63,411 bases of DNA, taken from the NCBI GenBank assembly GCA_002841355.1, contig PHFB01000015.1, forward strand, positions 1-63,411. The letters run 5' to 3'. Of the stretch, positions 45,052-53,638 are shown piece after piece. Origin of the DNA: Actinobacteria bacterium HGW-Actinobacteria-1. Lineage in GTDB: Bacteria; Actinomycetota; Coriobacteriia; Anaerosomatales; Anaerosomataceae. A program made the translations under genes and the position numbers. The notes below the pieces were generated by a model. The model did no database searches. It was not told the origin of the DNA and saw nothing but the letters and a program-made list of their open reading frames with translations. The number at the start of each line of letters is the position of its first letter. Positions within the stretch are counted from its first letter, which is position 1.

Positions 45052-45609
45052 CTACCCCTTACGAGCGGGACCGCCCGTGCTCACGATCACCATGGCCGGA
45101 CGCACGACGCGCCCACCCAGGCTGTAGCCTTTCTGGAAGACCTCCAGTACCGTGCCATCCGGCACCTCGAGGTCTTCGCGCTGACCCACTGCATGGTGCA
45201 GCTGCGGGTCGAACTCAGCGCCGAATGGGTCCATCACCTCGACGCCTTCCTTCTCGAACACGCCGAGCACCTGCTGGTGAACCATCTCCACGCCCTTGAG
45301 GAGCTGCGTCAGATCGCCGCCCGCGGTGGTGTGGTCGATGGCACGCTCGAGGTTGTCGAGCACGGGCAGCAGCTCTTCGACGATGCGCTGACCCGCGCGC
45401 GCGACCAGGTCACCCTGGTCGCGCGCAACGCGCCTGCGGTAATTCTCGAACTCGGCCTGAAGCCGTTGAGCAGTCTCAAGGTGGCCGGCGGCCTCCGTGC
45501 GCGCGGCCTCAAGCTCGCGCTCAAGGTTATCCCCACGCAGGTCGAACTCGGCACCGAGGTCTCCCTCAAGCTCCGGATCGAGGCCGGGGTCGTCGGTCTT
45601 CTTGACCAT
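45052..45609 (-). CDS. grpE: Nucleotide exchange factor GrpE
   Basis: A 185-residue GrpE: acidic N-terminus, long helix ([36 protein letters not shown]), [11 protein letters not shown], a [10 protein letters not shown]-like segment and the beta domain ending [17 protein letters not shown]. It releases ADP from DnaK. Two bases separate it from both dnaK and dnaJ, indicating one transcript. Confidence 0.96.
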   Translation of the reverse strand: MVKKTDDPGLDPELEGDLGAEFDLRGDNLERELEAARTEAAGHLETAQRLQAEFENYRRRVARDQGDLVARAGQRIVEELLPVLDNLERAIDHTTAGGDLTQLLKGVEMVHQQVLGVFEKEGVEVMDPFGAEFDPQLHHAVGQREDLEVPDGTVLEVFQKGYSLGGRVVRPAMVIVSTGGPARKG

Positions 45610-45611
45610 GG

Positions 45612-47507
45612 CTAGTTCTCCTCGTCGACGACCTCGTAGTCGGCGACCTCCTCGTCACCGGCGGGCGCCTCGGCACCTTCGGGGGCACCTTCGCCCTCGG
45701 CGGCGGCGACGTCCTGGTAGACGATCTCGGCCAGCTTGTACGAAGCCTGCTGCAGCTTCTCGGTGGCGGCCTTCATCGCATCGATGTCGTCGCCCTCGAG
45801 CGCCTTCTTGAGTTCGTCGGAAGCCTCTTCGCACGCCGTCTTGGTCTCCTCCGGAACCTTGTCGCCAAGATCCTTCAGGGTCTTCTCGGTGGCGTACACG
45901 AGCGTGTCGGCGGTGTTGCGAACCTCCGCCTCTTCCTTCTTCTTGCGGTCTTCGTCAGCGTGCGCCTCGGCGTCGTTGACCATGCGGTCGACTTCCTCGT
46001 CGGAAAGCGCCGTGGTGCCGCTGATGGTGATCTTCTGCTCCTGCCCGGTGCCGCGATCCTTCGCCGAGACGTTCACGATGCCGTTGGCGTCGATGTCGAA
46101 CGTCACTTCGATCTGCGGGATGCCGCGCGGTGCCGGCGGGATGTTCGCGAGCGTGAACTTGCCGAGCGTCTTGTTGTACGCGGCCATCTCGCGCTCGCCC
46201 TGGAGGACGTGGATCTCCACGCTCGTCTGGCCGTCGGCCGCGGTCGTGTACGTCTCCATCTTGCGGGTCGGGATGGTGGTGTTGCGCTCGATCATCTTCG
46301 TCATGACGCCGCCGAGGGTCTCGACACCGAGCGATAGCGGGGTCACGTCGAGGAGCAGGATGCCCTTGACGTCGCCGCCGAGCACGCCGCCCTGGATGGC
46401 CGCGCCGATCGCGACGACCTCGTCCGGGTTGACGCCCTTGTGCGGGTCCTTGCCGGTGATCGTCTTCACGATCTCCTGCACGGCCGGCATGCGGGTGGAG
46501 CCGCCCACGAGGATGACCTCGTTGATGTCGGAGGCCTTCACGCCCGAGTCCTTGATGGCCTGCTCGACCGGCTTCTTGACGCGATCGAGGAGGTCGCTCG
46601 TGATCTTCTGGAACTCGGCACGCGTGAGCGTGTAATCGAGGTGCTTCGGACCCGATGCATCAGCGGTGATGAACGGCATGTTGATCTGCGTGGTCTGCGT
46701 CGTGGAGAGCTCCATCTTCGCCTTCTCGGCGTGCTCCTTCAGGCGCTGCAGGGCCATCTTGTCGTTGCGCAGATCGATGCCATGGTCGGCCTTAAACTTC
46801 TCGGCCAGCCAGTCGATGACCTTCTGGTCCCAGTCGTCGCCGCCGAGGTGGTTGTCACCATTGGTGGACTTCACTTCGAAGACGCCGTCGCCGATCTCCA
46901 GGATGGACACGTCGAACGTGCCGCCGCCGAGGTCGAAGACGAGGACGGTCTGGTCCTGGTGACCCTTGTCGAGGCCGTACGCCAGCGCAGCGGCGGTCGG
47001 CTCGTTGATGATGCGCTTCACGTCGAGGCCGGCGATCTTGCCAGCGTCCTTGGTGGCCTGGCGCTGCATGTCGTTGAAGTACGCCGGGACGGTGATGACC
47101 GCCTCGGTAACCGTTTCGCCGAGATACGCCTCGGCGTCTGCCTTCAGCTTCTGGAGGACCATCGCCGAGATCTCCTCGGGCGTGTAGTTCTTGCCCTCGA
47201 TCTCGACAACCGCGCGGCCGTCCTTGCCCTTCACGACGTTGTACGCGATGGTGCCGCGCTCGGACTCGGTCTCCTCGAAGCGGCGACCGACGAAGCGCTT
47301 GATGCTCTTGATCGTGTTCTCGGGGTTGGTGATCGCCTGGTTCTTCGCGGACTTGCCAACGATGCGCTCCCCGTCCTTGCGGAACGCAACGACCGACGGC
47401 GTGGTGCGGTCGCCTTCAGAGTTGACGATGATGGTGGGTTCGCCACCCTCGAGAACCGCAACCGCAGAGTTCGTGGTACCCAGGTCGATGCCGATTATCT
47501 TGCCCAT
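45612..47507 (-). CDS. dnaK: Chaperone DnaK (Hsp70)
   Basis: The 631-residue Hsp70 begins [22 protein letters not shown] with the phosphate loops ([32 protein letters not shown]) and the substrate domain ([29 protein letters not shown]). The C-terminus is acidic ([13 protein letters not shown]). First gene of the heat-shock operon, with a promoter about 95-120 bases upstream. Confidence 0.98.
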   Translation of the reverse strand: MGKIIGIDLGTTNSAVAVLEGGEPTIIVNSEGDRTTPSVVAFRKDGERIVGKSAKNQAITNPENTIKSIKRFVGRRFEETESERGTIAYNVVKGKDGRAVVEIEGKNYTPEEISAMVLQKLKADAEAYLGETVTEAVITVPAYFNDMQRQATKDAGKIAGLDVKRIINEPTAAALAYGLDKGHQDQTVLVFDLGGGTFDVSILEIGDGVFEVKSTNGDNHLGGDDWDQKVIDWLAEKFKADHGIDLRNDKMALQRLKEHAEKAKMELSTTQTTQINMPFITADASGPKHLDYTLTRAEFQKITSDLLDRVKKPVEQAIKDSGVKASDINEVILVGGSTRMPAVQEIVKTITGKDPHKGVNPDEVVAIGAAIQGGVLGGDVKGILLLDVTPLSLGVETLGGVMTKMIERNTTIPTRKMETYTTAADGQTSVEIHVLQGEREMAAYNKTLGKFTLANIPPAPRGIPQIEVTFDIDANGIVNVSAKDRGTGQEQKITISGTTALSDEEVDRMVNDAEAHADEDRKKKEEAEVRNTADTLVYATEKTLKDLGDKVPEETKTACEEASDELKKALEGDDIDAMKAATEKLQQASYKLAEIVYQDVAAAEGEGAPEGAEAPAGDEEVADYEVVDEEN

Positions 47508-47600
47508 TGTCGAGTGCTCCTTCCAATCCGCCCGCTAAGCGGGTGGCTCAATGACGCGATTCGTGCGAAATCGCCCCGAAGAGGCGGATTCGCATCTCCG

Positions 47601-47629
47601 AGGTTAGAATCTAAGCGTACCATTGTCAA
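47601..47629 (-). promoter_or_regulatory. Promoter of the dnaK operon
   Basis: On the minus strand TTGACA (47629-47624), 17 bases, TAACCT (47606-47601). The rest of the 310-bp region between dnaK and the ferredoxin shows no other recognised element; the ferredoxin promoter is not clear. Confidence 0.6.
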
Positions 47630-47817
47630 GTTTTCTAAAAGCAGACACTTACATACCCAGCATCACGCTTCACCAACCCTCAGATGCACAACGACTTGGG
47701 ATGAGTTGGCAGATGCCTATTTACACCGCCGAACCCGCTCGGGTAAGGTACGTGCGAAACTGACCGCCGCGGGCGCGCTCGAACCGGTGCGCGCGGACGA
47801 ACGGAAGAGAGGCCTCA

Positions 47818-48009
47818 ATGCCCCGACCCATCATCAATGAAGACGAGTGTTCCGGCTGTGGCATCTGTGTCGATGCGTGCCCCGAGGGCGTCCTCGAGCT
47901 TGTGGACGACGTGGCGAGCCCCGTCAATGACGATGCATGCACCGCGTGCGCCACGTGCATGGAAGAGTGCCCGATGGGCGCCATCGAGGAGATCGAAGAG
48001 GACGAGTAG
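47818..48009 (+). CDS. 2[4Fe-4S] ferredoxin
   Basis: The 63-residue protein has two complete cluster motifs, CSGCGICVDACPEG and CTACATCMEECPMG, typical of clostridial-type low-potential ferredoxins. Acidic tail (EEIEEDE) suits docking to partner oxidoreductases. It suggests anaerobic electron transfer. A strong terminator follows. Confidence 0.95.
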   Translation: MPRPIINEDECSGCGICVDACPEGVLELVDDVASPVNDDACTACATCMEECPMGAIEEIEEDE

Positions 48010-48016
48010 TCCTCCG

Positions 48017-48613
48017 CTAGAACAGCGCGGGTCCAACGGGACGCCTTCGGGCGTCCCGTTCGCTTTTCGGATACTCGGGCGCCCGATCGAGACCGCGAAG
48101 TTGTCGCCAGATCTCGCGTTTGCGACCCTCGTCGCCAAGTGAGGCTTCGAAACCGTCGACCGCGAGCAAGATCATCCCCCTGGCAGCCACAGGCACGCCG
48201 AATGGCGGCACCGCCACCGCAAGCGCAGTCGCAGTGTCAAGGGCAGCGGTCGCGTCGAGGGCAATGACGATGGCAGGGTCGATGGCGGCAAGCTGCAGGC
48301 CCACCCTCGCGGCAGCACCTGCTGGCAAGACCCCGGATCCCGGGCGAGACAGCGTGCGCCAGATTCCGGCGCCTTCGATGCCAAGCGCTGCAAGTGCCTT
48401 GGCGACCGCCGCGCCATCCGCACCGCTCAATACCGCATCGCCAGCTTGCTCGGCAGCTCCGGGTTCGCCCTTCACGAGCGCAACCGCTGGGAACAGATCA
48501 CCCGCCCACATGCCCGCTGCCGCCGCCGGAAGCCCGGCGTCCGCGCGCGCGAGCTCCGCGCGCACCTTCGCGACGCAGCGTCCGGCGTCGTCGGGATCTA
48601 GCGCGCGAACCAT
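48017..48613 (-). CDS. Degenerate uracil-DNA-glycosylase-superfamily-like protein
   Basis: The 198-residue product from ATG 48613 contains AGDLFPAVALVKGEPGAAEQAGDAVLSGADGAAVAKALAALGIEG-like order resembling family-4/5 UDG (GEAPG, then G..G..L...L...GI), and later LQLAAIDPAIVIALDATAA, which resembles the I.P.vIv.LG..A segment. The catalytic and Fe-S cysteine motifs of true family-4 enzymes are not seen, so it may have lost activity. It overlaps the epimerase stop by 16 bases and the terminator hairpin lies inside its last codons. Confidence 0.55.
   Translation of the reverse strand: MVRALDPDDAGRCVAKVRAELARADAGLPAAAAGMWAGDLFPAVALVKGEPGAAEQAGDAVLSGADGAAVAKALAALGIEGAGIWRTLSRPGSGVLPAGAAARVGLQLAAIDPAIVIALDATAALDTATALAVAVPPFGVPVAARGMILLAVDGFEASLGDEGRKREIWRQLRGLDRAPEYPKSERDARRRPVGPALF
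48035..48067. terminator. Terminator after the ferredoxin gene
   Basis: AACGGGACGCC and GGCGTCCCGTT pair perfectly around a TTCG tetraloop, followed by CGCTTTT on the plus strand. The stem also encodes the C-terminus of the convergent UDG-like gene (residues near DARRRP). Confidence 0.9.
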
Positions 48614-49533
48614 CCCACGGTCCTCCCAAGCGCGGTCTCGAACGGCGCCCTCGCCTGCCACCCGAAGGCGACCTGGGCTTTCGCCGGATCGAGGGCACTA
48701 CGCTCGATGTCGCCTTCGCGCGCCGGCCGCTTCTCGATGCCGCCGAAGTAGTGCGTGATCAGACGCAGTGCCGAGGCCAGCTCATCGATTGTCAGCTCCG
48801 TGCCGGTCGAGACGTTGTACGCCGGCCCGTCGGGGCCTTCGAGCGCCAGCGCTTGCGGCGCATCGAGCGCGGACATGATCGCGGAGACCACATCGCCGAC
48901 GTAGATGAAGTCGCGGGTCTGCGCGCCGGTGCCGTAGAGCGTCGGCGTCTCTTTCGCCTGCATTCGCGAGGCGAAGATCGCGACCACGCCTCCTTCGCCC
49001 TGCGCATCCTGACGCGGACCGAAAACGTTCGCGAACCGCAGGCTCGCGAAGTCAGTCGCCGTCCCACGGAGCTCCTCGGCAAGGACGCTCTCTGCTTCAA
49101 GCTTCGAGCGACCGTACGGATTCTCTGGACGCTTCAGCGCTGTCTCGACAAGCGGCACCATCTCGGGCTCGCCGTACACTGCCGCCGACGATGCCGAGAG
49201 CATCCTGCGCGCACCGGCGGCAGCGGCCGCTCGCGCTACCGCTCGGGTGCCCTCGACGTTGACCAGCCGGTCGCGCACGGGGTCGGCCACCGAGACCGGG
49301 ACACTCGTCTGCGCCGCGAGGTGGACGACCGCATCTGGTGCGAACTCGGCGACCGCCGCGGCAAGATCCGGGCCCGTGATGTCGAGCGTGCGCGACCACG
49401 CCGCAGGATGCATGTTCTCGAAGTGACCCGTGCTGTAGTCGTCGATGACGCCCACCTGATAGTCACCGGTAAGCAGCGTCCACATGAGATTCGAGCCGAT
49501 GAAACCCGCGCCGCCGGTGATGAGTACCCGCAT
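48598..49533 (-). CDS. NAD-dependent epimerase/dehydratase (GalE-like)
   Basis: This 311-residue extended SDR enzyme starts MRVLITGGAGFIGSNL (GxxGxxG), has HLAAQTSVPVSVADP, the catalytic Ser/Tyr/Lys set (SASSAAVYG, YGRSKLEAE) and LRFANVFGPRQ. It converts a nucleotide sugar, probably UDP-glucose/UDP-galactose or a close relative; the substrate cannot be told. Its start is nine bases from the sortase stop, on the same strand. Confidence 0.92.
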   Translation of the reverse strand: MRVLITGGAGFIGSNLMWTLLTGDYQVGVIDDYSTGHFENMHPAAWSRTLDITGPDLAAAVAEFAPDAVVHLAAQTSVPVSVADPVRDRLVNVEGTRAVARAAAAAGARRMLSASSAAVYGEPEMVPLVETALKRPENPYGRSKLEAESVLAEELRGTATDFASLRFANVFGPRQDAQGEGGVVAIFASRMQAKETPTLYGTGAQTRDFIYVGDVVSAIMSALDAPQALALEGPDGPAYNVSTGTELTIDELASALRLITHYFGGIEKRPAREGDIERSALDPAKAQVAFGWQARAPFETALGRTVGWFAR

Positions 49534-49542
49534 TGTCGCTCC

Positions 49543-50214
49543 TCACTCGCCGCTCTGCTGGAGCGGTCGCACTTCAGTGATCTCTGCTTGGACGATGTAC
49601 CGAAGCCGCGCACTGTACGGCGGGTGGCATGCCGTAAGCGTGAGCGTGGGCACCTCGGTCGGGTCGAAGACCTCCACCTTGTCCGGCGTCACCGTGAACG
49701 TCCGAACGACAGTGTAGCGGTACCGTCGGTAGGGCGAGTAGAAGTCGATGACGTCGCCTGACACGAGCTGGTCGATGCGGCGAAACGGCGCCAGATACGT
49801 GGTCCGGTGCCCGGAGATACCGCAGTTCCCGCTCGGGCCCGGGAGTGCAGTGCTTGTGACCCACCCCGGCCCCTTCTTCAAGTCGGCCACACCAACACCC
49901 TTGACCACGATCGTATCGAGATCCATGCGCTCGATGACGAGCCTGCCGAAGATATCCCCCTCGGCCAGGCCGTCCCAGTACGCCTTGTCCTGGGACTCCC
50001 AATCGGTGAAATCCAGTGCCGGCCCGTGCGTCGACACGTCGATGTCGTCTGGCGCTGATGCGGACACGCTGCCGAGGTGCTCCAGTTCCTGTCGCAAGCG
50101 CGCCTGCTCCGTCCAGGACAGGATGCTCGTCAGCCCGTAGTAGCCGAGAAGCCCGACGGCCACACCGAGAAACACGTTCCCCAAAGCTCGCGTGAGCGCG
50201 TCGCGTGGCCGCAC
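49543..50214 (-). CDS. Sortase (class D/E type)
   Basis: The 223-residue transpeptidase has an N-terminal membrane helix (LGNVFLGVAVGLLGYYGL), then the sortase barrel: LVIERMDLDTIVVKGV, GPGWVTSTALPGPSGNCGISGHRTTY (catalytic His), VSGDVIDFYSPYRRYRYTV, and TLTACHPPYSARLRYIV, with the nucleophilic Cys at about residue 196 and Arg following. It should anchor proteins with LPxTG-like signals; an LPFTG protein gene is 1 kb away on the same strand. Confidence 0.93.
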   Translation of the reverse strand: MRPRDALTRALGNVFLGVAVGLLGYYGLTSILSWTEQARLRQELEHLGSVSASAPDDIDVSTHGPALDFTDWESQDKAYWDGLAEGDIFGRLVIERMDLDTIVVKGVGVADLKKGPGWVTSTALPGPSGNCGISGHRTTYLAPFRRIDQLVSGDVIDFYSPYRRYRYTVVRTFTVTPDKVEVFDPTEVPTLTLTACHPPYSARLRYIVQAEITEVRPLQQSGE

Positions 50215-50344
50215 GAGGTCCCCTCCCTACCCGATTACCTGCGCCGACTGTGACGTAGACCACAAAACCAGTAAAGACCGGGCATGCCGCTGCCGATACA
50301 TCCAGTGTAAGTCGATTGACAAGCGAATACCGGAACGAGCCCCG

Positions 50345-50430
50345 AAAAAGGCACTCCCGCTGAAAGGCGGGCAACGCAAAGTCACGGGTCTAACGGGAGC
50401 GTCACCTCCCTATGACAGCCGGACTACCGA
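50345..50430 (+). ncRNA. c-di-GMP-I (GEMM) riboswitch
   Basis: The core CCCGCTGAAAGGCGGG, then AACGCAAAGTC, ACGGGTCTAACGGGAG and ATGACAGCCGGACTACCGAAG matches the GEMM-I aptamer: GNRA-type GAAA tetraloop, ACGCAAAG, a pseudo-conserved CUAA and the 3' GCCGG...ACUACCG that closes. It lies in the leader of a secreted HEVWH-motif gene, with a terminator after it, so it should sense c-di-GMP and control transcription. A covariance search would confirm it. Confidence 0.9.
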
Positions 50431-50449
50431 AGGTCGAGCCACGCACATG

Positions 50450-50495
50450 AACCGGCCCGATCACCCACAGCCTCATGGGGATCAGAGCCGGTTTT
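50450..50495 (+). terminator. Transcription terminator of the riboswitch expression platform
   Basis: AACCGGC (50450-50456) pairs with GCCGGTT (50487-50493), an inner GATC/GATC and CCC/GGG extend the hairpin, and TTTT follows. It lies between the aptamer and the start codon, so ligand binding probably decides termination. Confidence 0.75.
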
Positions 50496-50525
50496 CGCGT
50501 CGAGCTCGAAAAGGGGCGTTCCACA

Positions 50526-51056
50526 GTGAAGAACAGCAAGGTACAAATCATCGCGACGGGGTTCATCACGACCCTCGCGATCACGGCAGCCCTCGTTGCA
50601 GGATTCGCGCCACACAGCGCCACCTCGCAGGCTGCTGCAGCCGTTGGCACTCTTGCCGCAGCATCTCCCACCGTGCGGATCGCAGCCGAGCCTGCGGCAA
50701 CCGTGGCACGCACCGCGGTTCGCCAGCGCACACCGCAGGTCACTCCCACCTCCGCAGGTTCGTCGACCAAGTCAGCCCGCACGGCCGCCTACAAGGCATC
50801 CACTGGCGAGCTCGCCGAGGCAAAGTCGATCCTGGCCGGGCTCATCGCGAAGTACCCGATTCTCAAGGGTACGACGGTCAGTATCGGAACGACGCCCGGT
50901 GGCTACCAGGCGGTTGCCTACTACCAGTCGGGTCGGATCATCGTGAGCTCCAGCCACACTGCAAGCCTGTCGCGGATCCTCACGCATGAGGTCTGGCACA
51001 TCATCGATTGGCGCGACAACGGTCGCATCGACTGGGGCGAGAACGTTCCCCGGTGA
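50526..51056 (+). CDS. Secreted HEVWH-motif protein under c-di-GMP riboswitch control
   Basis: The 176-residue protein starts at GTG 50526 after AAGGGG. It has a signal peptide (IIATGFITTLAITAALVAGF), an Ala/Thr-rich linker and a conserved C-terminal block ELAEAKSILAGLIAKYPIL, VAYYQSGRIIVSSSHT, THEVWHIIDWRDNGRIDWGE. It is a paralogue of the gene at 2033-2464. HEVWH resembles the zinc-protease motif HExxH. No proven activity. Regulation by c-di-GMP suggests a role in the switch between attached and free life. Confidence 0.8.
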   Translation: MKNSKVQIIATGFITTLAITAALVAGFAPHSATSQAAAAVGTLAAASPTVRIAAEPAATVARTAVRQRTPQVTPTSAGSSTKSARTAAYKASTGELAEAKSILAGLIAKYPILKGTTVSIGTTPGGYQAVAYYQSGRIIVSSSHTASLSRILTHEVWHIIDWRDNGRIDWGENVPR

Positions 51057-51075
51057 CTCCGTTAGAGCACGCACC

Positions 51076-51114
51076 GAAGACCCCGGGCAGACCTCCCTCC
51101 CCGGGGTCTTCTTC
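51076..51114 (+). terminator. Terminator after the riboswitch-controlled gene
   Basis: GAAGACCCCGGG pairs with CCCGGGGTCTTC over a 12-base loop, then TTCT. It lies 19 bases past the stop codon. Confidence 0.75.
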
Positions 51115-51157
51115 TGCACATAGGCGCAATCGTCGTGCGCTTGTCACCAGCGATGAA

Positions 51158-51181
51158 GAGAGCCGCCCGAGGGCGGCTCTC
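51158..51181 (-). terminator. Terminator after the LPFTG surface-protein gene
   Basis: GAGAGCCGCCC and GGGCGGCTCTC form an 11-bp stem with a GA loop 26 bases past the minus-strand stop, followed by TTCATC. It also faces the plus-strand gene. Confidence 0.7.
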
Positions 51182-51207
51182 TCGTTCGTCATACGTGCGT
51201 CAGATCA

Positions 51208-53340
51208 TCATGCCGACCTGCGCCGCAACAGCGCACCGACACCTGCGCTGAGGATCGCGGCCGAGACGAGCAGCAGTGCCTCGCCGCCGGTGAACGGCAG
51301 GAACGGTTCGCCCTGAACGGTGACCCTCACGCGTTCGTCGTCGGTGTTGTTGTCCGGATTGGAATCATCCGGATGGTTGATCACGACAGTGTTGTCGACG
51401 TTCGTAGTACCCGTCGGCATCGTGGAATCCACCTTCACGGTATAGGTGATCGTCTGCGGGCCGTCGGCCATCGCAAGCGGACCAGCAAGGGTCCAGGTGA
51501 TCTTGCCGTCCGCGACGACACCGCCGGCAGCGTCGAGAACCGTCACGTAGCGCTCATCGAAATCGTCGACGATCGTGAAGTTCGTGGCTTCGGTCTCGCC
51601 GAGGTTCCGGTAGGTCAGCGTGTAAGTGATGGTGGCGCCCGGTGCAGCAGTCGCTACATCGGCGGCCTTGGTGATTGCCAGGTCGATGTCGGTGAATGGC
51701 AGGAACGGCTCGTGGTTACCGAAGATGAGTCCGGTGATGGGCTGATCGTTCACCATCACGAACGTACCTTCCGGACCGACGGTCATGTCCCATCCCTCAC
51801 GGGTCTCCTCGGCCACGTAGTACGTGCCGGGCAGGACGCCGCTGAAGTGGTACGAACCGTCAGCACCGGTCAGCGTTGTTGCATACAGCTCGAATCCTGG
51901 CTCAGGAGTGGGTGCGTCGTTCAGCACGATCTGCGGCACCTGGCGGTACAGGTAGATGGTCCAGCCCTCGATTCCGGGCTCGCCCTCGTCCCAGATTCCG
52001 TCGCCGTTGAGATCGTTGAACTTGTACCCGCTCGCATCACCGTTGTAGGTGAAACTGTTCGTGATGTCCTCGGTCAGTGTCTCGCCCTCGGTCGTGCCGA
52101 GCAGAATCTGCTCGAGACCGCGCTGCGCGTACCAATCGACGGACTCGATGATCGTTCCGGCCGGAAGCTCGACGCTTGCCGAGAACGGACCGGTGCCGAC
52201 CAAGTCGAGCCATGTGCCGTCAACGATGGCGGGCGCGACTTCCTCAGGAGGGGTTCCAAGCGTGTAGTGCACGCGGAACGTCGTTTCCGCAGGGATGTCT
52301 CCGTTGTAGGTCAGTTCGAACGTCTTGGTGAAATCTTCTGCGGGATCTTCCGCGTTGCCGACATAGACGGTCTTGTCCTCGCCCTCGGCGAGGGTCACGT
52401 CCATCGGCAGCGTGGTCGTGTTGTGCCAACCAGGCTTCGCAGTCTCATCCACCGAGTAGGTGCCGGCGGGAAGCTCGCCGAAGAGAACGGCTCCGGGGCC
52501 GTCAGCCCCACTCGTTCCGGTGAGCATGCCACCAGTCGGGAGCGTCAGTGCGAAGTCCCAGCCATCGAGCGTTGGCTCCGACTCGCTCTTCTGCCCGTCA
52601 CCATCAAGGTCGTTGAATTTCACGACCGTGATGCTACCGGTCTCAGGCTCGACTGGCGGAGTACCAAAGTACAAGTCGATGTGGCTCAAGTCCGCCCAGA
52701 AACCGGACGGGTTGATCGGAGCGTGCAATCCCGTGTCCGAGAACACGCCTGGGCTTGCGTAGTTGTAGACGTCGGCGCCGAGCACGCCACCCTTTGCCAC
52801 GACCTGCAGGAGAGGAGTGTTGGACACGAAGTCGAACACCTCGCCCTCAGGTGTCGAGTAGACGGTAATGGTTATCTCAATCGAACCGTACGTGTACGCA
52901 CCGCTGCTCGGCGGGTCGATACGATAGCCGCCGGGACCCAGAGCTGGGTTGCCCGGAACGACGATCGGCTCAACAAGCGACGTTGAGACGATCGCTGTGG
53001 GTGTCGTCGCTGTGGGTGTCGCCTTGGCTACCGGAACAGCCACCTCGGCTGTGACCGGGGCTATCTCCTCGGAGACGACGGTCTCTGTGGAGGCAGGTAC
53101 CTCGACTACCGGCTCCTCGGGCACGACATCTGCCACGGGTTGCGCGACGACCTCTTCAGTCGCTGGATCAGGCACGGCCACTTCGGCCGGCGCAACTACC
53201 TCGGGCGCCTGCTTCGCCGGCTCCTTCGCCTTGTCGCCCGCGTAGACGGCCAGACCAGGCCCGGCCACCGCAAGCAGGAAGACGAATGCGACGTACGTAG
53301 CAAGCAGCTTGCTCGTCATGCTGTGCCGCATTCCTAACAT
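51208..53340 (-). CDS. LPFTG-anchored surface protein with SdrD-B-like and DUF11-like domains
   Basis: The 710-residue protein starts at ATG 53340 with AAGGGGG upstream. It has a signal peptide, an Ala/Glu/Pro/Val/Thr-rich stalk (residues ~35-125), a beta-rich N domain, prealbumin/SdrD-B-like domains (VVKFNDLDGDGQKSESEPTL, YKFNDLNGDGIWDEGEPGIEGW, YHFSGVLPGTYYVAEET), and a DUF11-like domain (DIDLAITKAADVATAAPGATITYTLTYRN). The C-terminus is a sorting signal: LPFTGGEALLLVSAAILSAG then RRRSA. It should be attached to peptidoglycan by the sortase at 49543, and may be an adhesin. Confidence 0.92.
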   Translation of the reverse strand: MLGMRHSMTSKLLATYVAFVFLLAVAGPGLAVYAGDKAKEPAKQAPEVVAPAEVAVPDPATEEVVAQPVADVVPEEPVVEVPASTETVVSEEIAPVTAEVAVPVAKATPTATTPTAIVSTSLVEPIVVPGNPALGPGGYRIDPPSSGAYTYGSIEITITVYSTPEGEVFDFVSNTPLLQVVAKGGVLGADVYNYASPGVFSDTGLHAPINPSGFWADLSHIDLYFGTPPVEPETGSITVVKFNDLDGDGQKSESEPTLDGWDFALTLPTGGMLTGTSGADGPGAVLFGELPAGTYSVDETAKPGWHNTTTLPMDVTLAEGEDKTVYVGNAEDPAEDFTKTFELTYNGDIPAETTFRVHYTLGTPPEEVAPAIVDGTWLDLVGTGPFSASVELPAGTIIESVDWYAQRGLEQILLGTTEGETLTEDITNSFTYNGDASGYKFNDLNGDGIWDEGEPGIEGWTIYLYRQVPQIVLNDAPTPEPGFELYATTLTGADGSYHFSGVLPGTYYVAEETREGWDMTVGPEGTFVMVNDQPITGLIFGNHEPFLPFTDIDLAITKAADVATAAPGATITYTLTYRNLGETEATNFTIVDDFDERYVTVLDAAGGVVADGKITWTLAGPLAMADGPQTITYTVKVDSTMPTGTTNVDNTVVINHPDDSNPDNNTDDERVRVTVQGEPFLPFTGGEALLLVSAAILSAGVGALLRRRSA

Positions 53341-53419
53341 CGCTCACACCCCCTTGACCCGACCCCGTGCCGGGATTCAGTCGAACCCTTGGGCCGATCC
53401 GGTGGTGGAGGAAAACAAA

Positions 53420-53446
53420 GACCGGCCCTCGTATCGCGGGCCGGTC
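53420..53446 (-). terminator. Leader terminator (attenuator) upstream of the LPFTG gene
   Basis: GACCGGCCC and GGGCCGGTC form a 9-bp stem with a nine-base loop, followed on the minus strand by TTTGTTTTCC, a good U-tract. It lies 80 bases upstream of the LPFTG start and downstream of the promoter at 53562-53590. GGTCACC about 30 bases before the stem could pair with GGTGAGACC that overlaps the terminator arm, a possible antiterminator. It may instead simply end the lon transcript. Confidence 0.55.
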
Positions 53447-53561
53447 TCACCATTGACTCAGCGTCGATCTCGGTGACCGTATTGTGTCGGCGCTTCTTCG
53501 TCTCCCAATACCATGTGCACTTGTGAATGGTTCCTTGGCGTCCTTAATGTTCTATCCCGCT

Positions 53562-53590
53562 ATTAGAGAACTCTAATCTTCGCTGCTCAA
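53562..53590 (-). promoter_or_regulatory. Promoter with overlapping palindrome upstream of the LPFTG gene
   Basis: On the minus strand TTGAGC (53590-53585), 17 bases, TCTAAT (53567-53562). The -10 overlaps the perfect palindrome ATTAGAGAACTCTAAT (53562-53577), a likely operator. A ~215-base leader follows. Confidence 0.55.
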
Positions 53591-53638
53591 GCAGTTGATA
53601 AGCGGTCGCAGTCGCTGACGAACGGTCGGCTTTTGGCG

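Noticed and set aside
50316-50344. Promoter TTGACA just upstream of the riboswitch
   Set aside because: The hexamer is good but no acceptable -10 stands at 16-18 bases; the sequence there is GC-rich.
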